Assembly: GCA_964645935.1 (NCBI GenBank)
Contig: CAZYAK010000052.1
Span: forward strand, 1-11,198
DNA length: 11,198 nt
Direction: 5' to 3'
DNA from: CAZYAK01 sp964645935
GTDB taxonomy: Bacteria > Patescibacteriota > Gracilibacteria > Peribacterales > Peribacteraceae
Below, one piece after another: positions 1-6,227 of this stretch. The notes beneath the pieces are model-generated. The model had not been told where the DNA came from, ran no database searches, and saw only the letters and a program-made list of their open reading frames with translations. The stretch's first letter is position 1, and each line of letters opens with the position of its first letter. The translations under genes and the position numbers were made by a program.

Positions 1-1249
1 GGAAGCGGTCGTCGTTCTTCATGAAGATTTTCTTCTTCTCGCCGCGGTAGGTGTTGTAGCCGAGCATCAGGCCCTCCTCGGGAATGTTCTTGGGGCCCGG
101 GGCCATCTTGAAGTTCTGCCACTTGATCGTCTCTACCTTGTTGTACTTGATGTTCGCCAGGTGGAAGAGACTCGCAAGCTCCGCAGTGCCGAGAATGAGC
201 TTGGGGAAGCGCAGCACCTGCGACAGCGGGCGGGTGGGGGAGCGGCGCACGAAACGGGCCACAATGTTCTTGCGGCTCACCAGGTGTGGGCGTTTGAACG
301 AGTTGCCTTGCACGCTGCCAAACTGCGAGAAGGCTGCCACGATGGAATCCAGCAGCGTCTCCGCCCGGGCCATCGTCTGGCCGGAGGTGACGATACGCAG
401 GGCGCACTCGAAGCCAGGGTTGTTCGCCTTCTCGTCAAGGACTTTGGCGTACTCCTCCACCATCTGCGACACGCGCTCGCCCGAGGCCTTCTCCTGCTCA
501 CCGAGCTCGGAAGCTTTGTCGCTCGTGAACATGTCGAAGATCGCCACCACCCAAGAGAGGGGGTTCCAGAGACTAAAGCCCGTCTTCTTTTTGGGGTTGA
601 TGAGACGCTTGGCCTCGTCCACCACTTTCTTCTGCCAGTCCTTAACGGGCCGCAGCACGAACTGCACGGCGGCACCCTCGTCCAAGCGCAACTTGGAAAA
701 CGCGTTGGTGATGTTGTTGAGGGGGTCGCTCTTCAGTTGCGAGTACGTCTTGAAGACGCTTGTGAACTTCTTGGACGGGATAAGTACCTCGGAGGCCACG
801 ACGGACTGCTCGGTGAAGATGTTGTAGTCCTCCACCTCGTCGATGATGACGTCGGGGTAGAACGCCGTGATCTGCTTCTCGATAAGACCGGCTGACTTCC
901 GCGGGCACACCAGGAAGAACAGGATCTCGCCCGCGAGAGCGGCGTACTCCACCGAGAAGTACTCCTGCCCCTCCCAGAAGCGCTTCTGCTTGCTGGTGTA
1001 GATGGACTGCAGCGACTGGTAGAGGTGGTCCATGACGCCGAGCACCTCTTTAAAATCCTTGCCGGTAGAGAATGCCTCGGACTCCTGCTCCTTGTCCTCC
1101 TTGCTCTCCTTCTTCGGTACCAAGATTTGAAGGAACACCAGCGAACGTTCGCGTTTACCGTCCTTGCGCATGCGCATCAGGAGCATGGCGCCCCAGCCCG
1201 CGGCGGCGAGCAGGAGGAGGATGCCGATCGCGATGAGAAAGGCGTTCAT
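1..1249 (-). CDS. VirB4/TraG (HerA-FtsK)-like membrane ATPase, N-terminal part, cut by window edge
   Basis: An open frame of 416 codons runs from an ATG at 1249 to the window edge with no stop. Residues about 3-25 are one hydrophobic membrane segment followed by basic residues (MRMRKDGKRER). A long soluble region follows that contains an NPKKKTGFSLWNPLSW stretch and a Glu/Lys-rich helical part. The visible end reads GYNTYRGEKKKIFMKNDDRF. In membrane-anchored type IV secretion/HerA-like ATPases that I recall as common in CPR bacteria, this stretch comes immediately before the Walker A loop (IGxTGxGKS). The ATPase core itself should lie outside the window, so the function is inferred from that junction. 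The probable role is a DNA- or protein-pumping motor at the cytoplasmic membrane. No good Shine-Dalgarno precedes the start. TACAAT- and TACGAT-like -10 boxes on this strand lie 30-45 nt upstream in the divergent gap, without a convincing -35. Confidence is high that it is a gene and moderate for the family. Confidence 0.75.
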   Translation of the reverse strand, partial: MNAFLIAIGILLLLAAAGWGAMLLMRMRKDGKRERSLVFLQILVPKKESKEDKEQESEAFSTGKDFKEVLGVMDHLYQSLQSIYTSKQKRFWEGQEYFSVEYAALAGEILFFLVCPRKSAGLIEKQITAFYPDVIIDEVEDYNIFTEQSVVASEVLIPSKKFTSVFKTYSQLKSDPLNNITNAFSKLRLDEGAAVQFVLRPVKDWQKKVVDEAKRLINPKKKTGFSLWNPLSWVVAIFDMFTSDKASELGEQEKASGERVSQMVEEYAKVLDEKANNPGFECALRIVTSGQTMARAETLLDSIVAAFSQFGSVQGNSFKRPHLVSRKNIVARFVRRSPTRPLSQVLRFPKLILGTAELASLFHLANIKYNKVETIKWQNFKMAPGPKNIPEEGLMLGYNTYRGEKKKIFMKNDDRF

Positions 1250-1355
1250 GCGGGATCCGGGACAATCGGGCCCGAGTATCGTACCATTGTACCACGTCCG
1301 GCGCCGCCCCTCCACCCCGGTAATCGCGTAGGAACTTCCGTCCGGACCTCTGCCC

Positions 1356-2522
1356 ATGGCCTTCTCCGACCTCTTCAGCCGTCGGTCCATCCGCTCCGCC
1401 CTGCGCGGGGCTCTGCGCTACGTGTTCGGGAAGCGGGGCCAGCGCCGTGTGACCGGCTGGCGCATGTTCTACCGCATGCGCACGGAGCTGATGCTTCAGA
1501 CCATTGCCCCGTTGCCGGTGGTCCAGCAGCACGCCCGCCCGCGTCTATGGGTGGACGAAGAGGTGTTTCCGCGTATTCAGCGCCTCCTCGCCCGTGCCCG
1601 CCACACGGTGGTGATTCAGATGTTCATCTGGAAGGACGATCGCATCGGCCGCCAGATGGCGGGGCTCCTCGTGGAGCTCGCGGACCGTGGCGTGAAGGTG
1701 TTCATCACCAAGGAAGCGACGGGCGACGTCTTCGAGTTCCACCGTGATTTCCTCACCACGAAGGGCTCGCACCGCGACGTGTGGAAGCGTTTCTGGGAGC
1801 ACAAGCTCATCCGCGTTACGCACGCCTCGGAGCGCGACCACGCCAAAGTCTACATTATCGACAGCTCTGTGATCCTCCTCACAGGGATGAACATTGCCAA
1901 CGAGTACCACGAGCGCCTGCACGATTACATGGTGGAGCTCCACGGAAACGGTTTCGTGGAGCAGTTCCTCACACGCGGCGAGATGCCCGGCCCCCAGGGC
2001 AAGACGCGCATCGTGATGAATTCCGATTCCCGCAAGGAGATCCGCCCCGAGGTGACGCGGCTTCTAGAATCCGCCATGCATTCCATCGTTCTGGAACAGT
2101 GCTACATCTCCGATCCTAAGGTGCTGGACGCGCTCATTGCCAAGAGCAAGGCAGGGGTGGACGTCACGCTTGTTGTGCCCGAGCGCACGGATTTCCAACA
2201 CCATCACGCCAATATGGAGTCTGTCAGCCGTCTCCTGGCAGAAGGGGATAAGCGCCGCATGCACGTGTTCCTCTATCCCCGCATGTTCCACGCCAAGACC
2301 ATCCTTGTGGACCGCGAGAAGGCGTTCGTGGGCTCTGTGAACCTCATCACTTCCTCGCTGGACGACATGGGCGAGGTAAACGTGCTCCTAGAAGGCCGTG
2401 ACGCGGAGCCCATCCAGACCCTGCGCGAGGCCCTGCGGATGAGCATCCTCCGAAGCAAGCCGGTGCGCGATCCGCTGCGATTCTCGCCGTTCCGAAAATT
2501 GCTGGCGTACTTCAAACTTTGA
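1356..2522 (+). CDS. Phospholipase D-superfamily protein, cardiolipin synthase-like
   Basis: A 388-residue protein with two HKD motifs, the signature of phosphatidyltransferases and phospholipases D. The first is HAKVYIID (His162, Lys164, Asp169) followed by LLTGMNI. The second is HAKTILVD (His312, Lys314, Asp319) followed by VGSVNL. The two histidines of such enzymes act as nucleophile and general acid/base. The likely reaction is joining a phosphatidyl group to phosphatidylglycerol or another alcohol (cardiolipin synthesis) at the inner membrane face. The usual pair of N-terminal membrane helices of ClsA-type enzymes is missing; the basic start (SRRSIRSALRG) suggests peripheral attachment, as in the shorter ClsB type. 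A hydrolase or other transferase of the superfamily is possible. The ATG is preceded only by a weak, distant purine stretch (taggaa). The gene is divergent from the VirB4-like gene across 106 bp that contain no other gene. Confidence 0.85.
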   Translation: MAFSDLFSRRSIRSALRGALRYVFGKRGQRRVTGWRMFYRMRTELMLQTIAPLPVVQQHARPRLWVDEEVFPRIQRLLARARHTVVIQMFIWKDDRIGRQMAGLLVELADRGVKVFITKEATGDVFEFHRDFLTTKGSHRDVWKRFWEHKLIRVTHASERDHAKVYIIDSSVILLTGMNIANEYHERLHDYMVELHGNGFVEQFLTRGEMPGPQGKTRIVMNSDSRKEIRPEVTRLLESAMHSIVLEQCYISDPKVLDALIAKSKAGVDVTLVVPERTDFQHHHANMESVSRLLAEGDKRRMHVFLYPRMFHAKTILVDREKAFVGSVNLITSSLDDMGEVNVLLEGRDAEPIQTLREALRMSILRSKPVRDPLRFSPFRKLLAYFKL

Positions 2523-2527
2523 GGAGA

Positions 2528-2591
2528 GGCGTTAGGTGTTAGACGGTAGGGCGTAGATACGCGAAAGCTCTACTCCCTACGGCCTAACGCC
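2528..2591. repeat. Long imperfect inverted repeat between convergent genes
   Basis: The outer arms GGCGTTAGG (2528-2536) and CCTAACGCC (2583-2591) are perfectly complementary. An inner stem pairs GTAGGGcGTAG (2546-2556) with CTACtCCCTAC (2570-2580), with one mismatch and a 13-nt loop. It fills the gap between the stops of the phospholipase D gene (+) and the response regulator (-). It may end transcription from both sides, but no T-run follows either arm, so a standard intrinsic terminator is not clear. Confidence 0.6.
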
Positions 2592-2598
2592 TACATCC

Positions 2599-2967
2599 TC
2601 ACAGATGGCGGAGCTTCTCCACCATGTCCACCAACGTCCGGATGGTCATGTCCTTCTTTACAAAGTAATCGTCCGCGCCCAACTCCTCGGCGCGGAGCTT
2701 GAAGTCGGGCTGGTCGAAGTTGGTCAGCATGATGATGGGGAAGCCCCGGCCCGTCCGCGGGAACTCCTTGAGCACCTGGAAACCGTCCACTTTGGGCATG
2801 TGGATGTCGCAGATCAGAAGATCAGGCTTCTGCTTGCGGATTTCGTTGATGGCCTCCTCCCCATCCTGGGCGGTGCGGACCTCGTATCCCTCCACCGTGA
2901 ACTTCTTCACATAGAGGCTGCGGAGGACTGCGTCGTCTTCAGCGATGAGGATGTTTCCTTTTGCCAT
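2599..2967 (-). CDS. Single-domain response regulator (CheY-like receiver)
   Basis: A 122-residue stand-alone receiver domain. The acidic pocket is Glu10-Asp11-Asp12 in ILIAEDD, the phosphoacceptor is Asp54 in LLICDIHMPKVDG, the switch threonine is Thr82 (IIMLTN), and the conserved lysine is Lys104 in GADDYFVKK. The usual proline after that lysine is replaced by lysine. With no DNA-binding or enzymatic output domain, it should act by phosphorylation-dependent protein contact, receiving phosphate from a histidine kinase not encoded here. The frame is open upstream to 3009, but the ATG at 2967 is chosen: the family begins right there (MAKGNILIAEDD), and a well-spaced promoter ends 7 nt before it. 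No partner kinase or chemotaxis gene is visible in the window. Confidence 0.93.
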   Translation of the reverse strand: MAKGNILIAEDDAVLRSLYVKKFTVEGYEVRTAQDGEEAINEIRKQKPDLLICDIHMPKVDGFQVLKEFPRTGRGFPIIMLTNFDQPDFKLRAEELGADDYFVKKDMTIRTLVDMVEKLRHL

Positions 2968-2974
2968 GAGGCAC

Positions 2975-3003
2975 ATTCTACCGCATCCGGGCCGAGAAGT
3001 AAA
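2975..3003 (-). promoter_or_regulatory. Promoter of the response regulator, leaderless type
   Basis: On the minus strand, TTTACT (3003-2998), a 17-bp spacer and TAGAAT (2980-2975) are followed by only 7 nt before the ATG at 2967. Transcription would start at or within a base or two of the start codon, giving a leaderless message. There is no room for a Shine-Dalgarno. Confidence 0.6.
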
Positions 3004-3040
3004 CAACACTTGTCCCCAGGCACGCCCCTCACAAGAAAGG

Positions 3041-3069
3041 ATGACGGCAGGACGGATTTCCGGTATACT
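3041..3069 (+). promoter_or_regulatory. Promoter of the cysteine-repeat protein gene
   Basis: ATGACG (3041-3046), a 17-bp spacer and TATACT (3064-3069). The ATG at 3081 is 11 nt after the -10 box, so the untranslated leader would be about 5 nt. The strong -10 supports ATG 3081 over the in-frame TTG at 3072. Confidence 0.55.
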
Positions 3070-3080
3070 GATTGGATTTC

Positions 3081-4817
3081 ATGAAACTCTCCCGCCGTCA
3101 CTGGCTTGTCGGATCTGCCGCGCTTGGGCTTGTCGCGCTCGCCCTCGTGACCAGCATGAGTATCCGTGCGGCGCTCCCGTCGGAGTGTGTCGGCAAGCCC
3201 TACGGCTGGCCGGGCTGCCCCACCAAGTCCGCAATTGAGGCCTCGACCTCCTGCGGCAACTCCATCATCGATGGTGGCGAGGAGTGCGACGACGGCTCGC
3301 GCTTTAACGGCCAGACCAGCTGCGGAACGAACTGCCGGTTCCAGGGCTGCGGCGACGGCACACTATGGGCGTTGGAGGAGGAGTGCGAGCCTGGGGCCGA
3401 CGAGTTTTACGCGCAGGACTCCGACGGTGAGATGATCATCGAGCGCCGCTACAAGCCTACGCCGGTCTGCGGTACGTACTGCCTGGCTCCGCGCTGCGAG
3501 GAGTCGGGCGCGTGCTACGCCGGATGCAAGTGGGTTTTCCAAGCCAGTTGCAGCCAACAGGCCGCGTCCTCGGCCCCCGCCTCCGCCATCCCGGGCGCCA
3601 CGTCCTCCGCTCCCGCGGTTCCGCCCCCTGCCCCCACCACGTCCTCCGCTCCCGCGGAGGCCGTGCCCCAACCCACGGCCGCTTCGTCTGCCCCAGCCAA
3701 TGGGTTTACACGCCCGCCCGAGACGCCCGCCGCCGCCATCCCGGTCTGCGGCAACGGACGCAGCGAGGAGGGTGAGGAATGCGACGACGGCAACCGCATC
3801 AACGACGATGGCTGCACCAACGCCTGTCTCCTGCCGCACTGCGGCGACGCCATCCAGCAGTTTACGGAGGAATGCGACGACGGCAACGAGGTGAGCGCTG
3901 ACTCCTGCAGCAACACCTGCAAGCGTGCCCGCTGCAGCGACGCCATCGTGCAATCTGGAGAGGAGTGTGACGACGGCAACTCCAACAACGCCGACTCCTG
4001 CTCCAACACCTGCCGCATGCCGCGTTGCGGCGATGGTGTGCTGCACTTCGGCGAAGAGTGCGACGACGGCAATCGCGTTCATGATGATACCTGCAGCAAC
4101 GAATGCAAGGCCGCCCTCTGTGGTGACAGCATCGTTCAGGCCGGCGAAGCGTGCGACGACGGCAACCAGAGTGACTACGACGAGTGCACCTCCTTCTGCA
4201 AGCGGGGTGTGTGTGGCGACGGCAAGCGCCAGCCCGGTGAGGACTGTGACGACGGCAACGATCGCAACACCGACATCTGCACCAACTCCTGCAAACACCC
4301 TTTCTGCGGCAACACCACGGTGGAGGGTTCGGAGGAATGCGACGACGGTAACACCTCCAATCTCGACTCCTGCCTCAACATCTGCCGCCGCACCCGTTGC
4401 GGTGATGGGTTCGTGCAACCTGCGGAGGAGTGCGACCGCGGTGGCGAGAACTCGGACGTCACCCCCGACGGTTGCCGCGTGGACTGCCGCAATCCTCGTT
4501 GCGGCGATACGGTTATCGATACAGGTGAGGAGTGCGACGGCAGCACCTTGTGTACCGAAACGTGCACCGTCCGCCGCGACCTCATCCGCCCCGGATCGGA
4601 CTACTCCGGCCCGCCGATCGGTATGAGCACTCGCACCAAGGGCATCATCGCCGGCTCCACGGCCGCCGCCTTCGCGGCCATCGGCGGCATCCTCTTCCGC
4701 AAGAACCTCGTGGCCATGTTGCCTAAGGGCCGGAAGGGAAAGTTCGCCACGGACGCCTCTGTCGCCATTGAAGACATTCCGCTCGATCAGATCGAGCAGC
4801 CGTGGCACAAGTGGTGA
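3081..4817 (+). CDS. Secreted, C-terminally anchored cysteine-repeat (DUF4215) surface protein
   Basis: A 578-residue protein. Residues 1-31 are an export signal with a twin-arginine-like start (SRRHWLV) and a hydrophobic core. A first repeat-like unit begins at Cys58. A Pro/Ala/Ser linker (about 160-220) contains a repeated SSAPA motif. Nine tandem units of about 30-35 residues run from Cys223 to about Cys495, following the pattern CGD(G/x)xxxxGEECDDGNxxxxDxCxxxC. This is the DUF4215 / myxobacterial cysteine-rich repeat (TIGR02232), normally extracellular and disulfide-rich; the Asp clusters could bind calcium. The eighth and ninth units are degenerate (ECDRGG, ECDGS). A membrane helix at 521-539 (GIIAGSTAAAFAAIGGILF) and a 39-residue tail of mixed charge anchor it. 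It probably stands out from the cell surface, perhaps in attachment to a host or matrix; that role is inference. It has its own promoter and no operon partner. Confidence 0.88.
   Translation: MKLSRRHWLVGSAALGLVALALVTSMSIRAALPSECVGKPYGWPGCPTKSAIEASTSCGNSIIDGGEECDDGSRFNGQTSCGTNCRFQGCGDGTLWALEEECEPGADEFYAQDSDGEMIIERRYKPTPVCGTYCLAPRCEESGACYAGCKWVFQASCSQQAASSAPASAIPGATSSAPAVPPPAPTTSSAPAEAVPQPTAASSAPANGFTRPPETPAAAIPVCGNGRSEEGEECDDGNRINDDGCTNACLLPHCGDAIQQFTEECDDGNEVSADSCSNTCKRARCSDAIVQSGEECDDGNSNNADSCSNTCRMPRCGDGVLHFGEECDDGNRVHDDTCSNECKAALCGDSIVQAGEACDDGNQSDYDECTSFCKRGVCGDGKRQPGEDCDDGNDRNTDICTNSCKHPFCGNTTVEGSEECDDGNTSNLDSCLNICRRTRCGDGFVQPAEECDRGGENSDVTPDGCRVDCRNPRCGDTVIDTGEECDGSTLCTETCTVRRDLIRPGSDYSGPPIGMSTRTKGIIAGSTAAAFAAIGGILFRKNLVAMLPKGRKGKFATDASVAIEDIPLDQIEQPWHKW
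3598..3657 (+). repeat. Direct repeat in the Pro/Ala/Ser linker
   Basis: Two identical 21-bp copies at 3598-3618 and 3637-3657 (period 39 bp) encode the repeated TSSAPA linker motif. They suggest linker growth by slippage or unequal recombination. Confidence 0.75.
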
Positions 4818-4926
4818 CCCCCTGCGGGGCTTGGAAGAAAAACCTGCGGTTTTCCTCCCAAGGACCCTCCTTTCCCTAAGAGGGGTCTTCCAGATGCGGG
4901 GCCCACGAGACCCGCATCTGGAAGAC
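4818..4926 (-). repeat. Two-hairpin element, copy 1
   Basis: Starts at the stop codon of the cysteine-repeat gene and ends 3 bp from the stop of the minus-strand small gene. A mini-hairpin (4819-4822/4826-4829) comes first. Hairpin A has a 15-position stem (4830-4844 with 4848-4862) and a 3-nt loop. A conserved TTCCCTAAGAG follows at 4872-4882. Hairpin B has a perfect 16-bp stem (4885-4900 with 4911-4926) and the 10-nt loop GCCCACGAGA. Copy 2 at 5249-5359 has the same layout in the opposite orientation. The two imperfect pairs of hairpin A are A-C on the plus strand and G-U on the minus strand, hence the strand assigned. It could serve as terminator or 3' stabiliser for either neighbour. Confidence 0.8.
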
Positions 4927-4929
4927 AAA

Positions 4930-5211
4930 TTATGTAATTGGGGTTACCATGAAAGTTTTGTAGAACTCCAGTGAGAGCGATCCAGCTGCGATCAGTAGTC
5001 CGACAGCGGCAATAACTGTTCCTGCAAGCGTGATGCGATTCAGGGCTATCGTAAGTTTGTCAGACGATTCGCTGGATCTTGTAAAATTTTCGATCAGTCG
5101 ATCCAAGAGTCCGAGAAGAACATTGTCGTAGGTACCTCCGGAAAAGAAGCCGATCATTGTCGCGTAGTACTGTTTCCTTAAGTCTTCAATGTCCTGAATT
5201 GGATTGGGCAT
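4930..5211 (-). CDS. Small single-pass membrane protein of unknown function
   Basis: A 93-residue protein I do not recognise. Residues 1-57 are polar and helical (LDRLIENFTRSSESSDKL), and residues about 58-80 form one membrane helix (ITLAGTVIAAVGLLIAAGSL). A short tail follows. This layout, a soluble amphipathic N-terminal part before one membrane segment, is common in small orphan proteins and gives no function. By eye its GC content is in the mid-40s per cent, clearly below its neighbours, which may mean acquisition. It lies between two inverted copies of a hairpin element and downstream of tsf in the same direction. The ATG at 5211 has AGGC about 10 nt upstream as the only ribosome-binding candidate. 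TTTAAT about 30 nt upstream could be a -10 box. No Cys, catalytic motif or toxin-antitoxin signature is evident. Confidence 0.7.
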   Translation of the reverse strand: MPNPIQDIEDLRKQYYATMIGFFSGGTYDNVLLGLLDRLIENFTRSSESSDKLTIALNRITLAGTVIAAVGLLIAAGSLSLEFYKTFMVTPIT

Positions 5212-5248
5212 ATAGCAAGCCTAGAGGCATGCCATGCAAATTAAAATC

Positions 5249-5359
5249 ATCGCGAAGAAGTGGGTCTCGTGGGCCCCGCTTCTTTGCGATTCCTCTTAGG
5301 GAAGAGATGGCTCATGGAAGGGAAACCGTAGGTTTCCCTTCCATGCGGTCGTCAGACCG
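5249..5359 (+). repeat. Two-hairpin element, copy 2
   Basis: Hairpin B is a 16-bp stem (5249-5264 with 5275-5290) with loop TCTCGTGGGC, the exact reverse complement of the copy-1 loop. CTCTTAGGGAA follows at 5293-5303. Hairpin A is a perfect 15-bp stem (5313-5327 with 5331-5345) with loop GTA. A last mini-hairpin, CGGTC/GACCG (5346-5350 with 5355-5359), carries the tsf stop codon in its loop. Spacers of 2 nt between hairpin B and the conserved box, and of equal length between box and hairpin A, match copy 1. The two imperfect pairs of hairpin B are G-U when read on the plus strand. Confidence 0.8.
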
Positions 5360-6131
5360 TCACGCGCACGTACGTGGTGACACCGTGGCCGCCGAGGTAC
5401 TTCTCGACGGTCATGCTGGGGTCCTTCACGAAGGCTTGGGTGAGGAGCGCGTTCTCCTCGCGGAACTTCTTCTCCTTGCCCTCCATGATCTTGCCCATGA
5501 TGGCCTCGGGCTTCTTGTCCTTGGCGAGCTGCTCCTTCCAGATCTCGCGCTCCTTGGCGAGCGTGTCCATGGAGACCTCGTCGGGACGTACGTAGGCGGG
5601 GTTGAGGGCCGCGGCGTGCATGGCCACGTCCTTGAGCTTGGCCTTGTCCGCGCCGGCGGCGTCGGAGCCGATGATCACGGCGAGCTTGCGGTTACTGTGC
5701 ACATAGGAGGAGAGCGCGGGGGCGGTGAGCTCCTGTACCTCGGCGACGGAGACGTTCTCTCCGAGCTTCTGGATGGCGCCGGCTGCCATCTCGTCCATCT
5801 TGGACTTGGCGGCGGACGAGCCCTTGGAGAGCACGAGATCGGCCAGCTCCTGGCCCATCTTGAGGAAATCGTCGCTGCGGGCGACGAAGTCCGTCTCGCA
5901 CTTCACGGTGATGACGGCGGCCTTGGCGCCGTTCTCGGCGATGAAGATGGCGCCCTCGGACTGAGTGCGATCGGCCTTCTTCACGGCGTTGGCGATGCCT
6001 TTTTTGCGGAGGAGCTCAATGGCCTTCTCCATGTCGCCGCCCGCTTCCTCCAACGCCTGCTTGCAGGCGAGGATGGAGACGCCCGTGCGGGCGCGGAGGG
6101 TGGCGACGTCGGCGGCGGAAACGGGGGACAT
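5352..6131 (-). CDS. tsf: Translation elongation factor Ts
   Basis: A 259-residue EF-Ts, the nucleotide exchange factor that releases GDP from EF-Tu in the cytoplasm. The N-terminal UBA-like domain (about 1-50) has the family signature RTGVSILACKQALEE and KAIELLRKKG. The core motif KCETDFVAR (residues 77-85) carries the Asp-Phe pair known to insert next to the EF-Tu magnesium site. The length fits the family (E. coli about 283). The ATG at 6131 is preferred to the in-frame TTG at 6140 because the N-terminal alignment starts there. No Shine-Dalgarno is visible; the upstream stretch is a pyrimidine tract. It lies 96 bp after rpsB in the classical rpsB-tsf order. The stop codon sits inside the terminal mini-hairpin of the downstream repeat element. 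Confidence 0.97.
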   Translation of the reverse strand: MSPVSAADVATLRARTGVSILACKQALEEAGGDMEKAIELLRKKGIANAVKKADRTQSEGAIFIAENGAKAAVITVKCETDFVARSDDFLKMGQELADLVLSKGSSAAKSKMDEMAAGAIQKLGENVSVAEVQELTAPALSSYVHSNRKLAVIIGSDAAGADKAKLKDVAMHAAALNPAYVRPDEVSMDTLAKEREIWKEQLAKDKKPEAIMGKIMEGKEKKFREENALLTQAFVKDPSMTVEKYLGGHGVTTYVRVTV

Positions 6132-6227
6132 GGGGTTCAAGGGGGTAGAAGGTAGGAGGGGGAGAGTAGGGGGTTTGGGATGGGAGAAGAGCGTAAGCTT
6201 CCTTCATCCTGACGCCTACTTCCTCGT
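6132..6227 (-). other. rpsB-tsf spacer with pyrimidine tract and shared 3' box
   Basis: No gene fits here. On the minus strand the tsf-proximal half is almost purely C/T over about 55 nt. The rpsB-proximal end carries a box (6208-6225) that matches 16 of 18 positions of 2583-2600, at the end of the response regulator gene. Both boxes begin within about 2 nt of a minus-strand stop codon. Function unknown. Confidence 0.45.

Noticed and set aside
2968..3009. Longer response regulator starting at 3009
   Set aside because: The extra 14 residues do not fit the receiver family and would include the -10 box in coding sequence.
3747..4565. Regularly spaced repeats resembling a CRISPR array
   Set aside because: The periodicity is coding: each unit is a DUF4215 cysteine repeat in one continuous frame.
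3363..4928. A 521-codon minus-strand frame opposite the cysteine-repeat gene
   Set aside because: Its Val/Ala-rich repeats are the complement of the GACGACGGCAAC-type repeat codons, and it has no promoter or sensible start.
5265..5275. GTCTCGTGGGC in the hairpin loop matches part of a common transposase-based sequencing adapter
   Set aside because: The match stops after about 11 nt, does not continue into the rest of the adapter, occurs twice within complementary stems of matching layout, and sits between normal genes. Contamination is unlikely.
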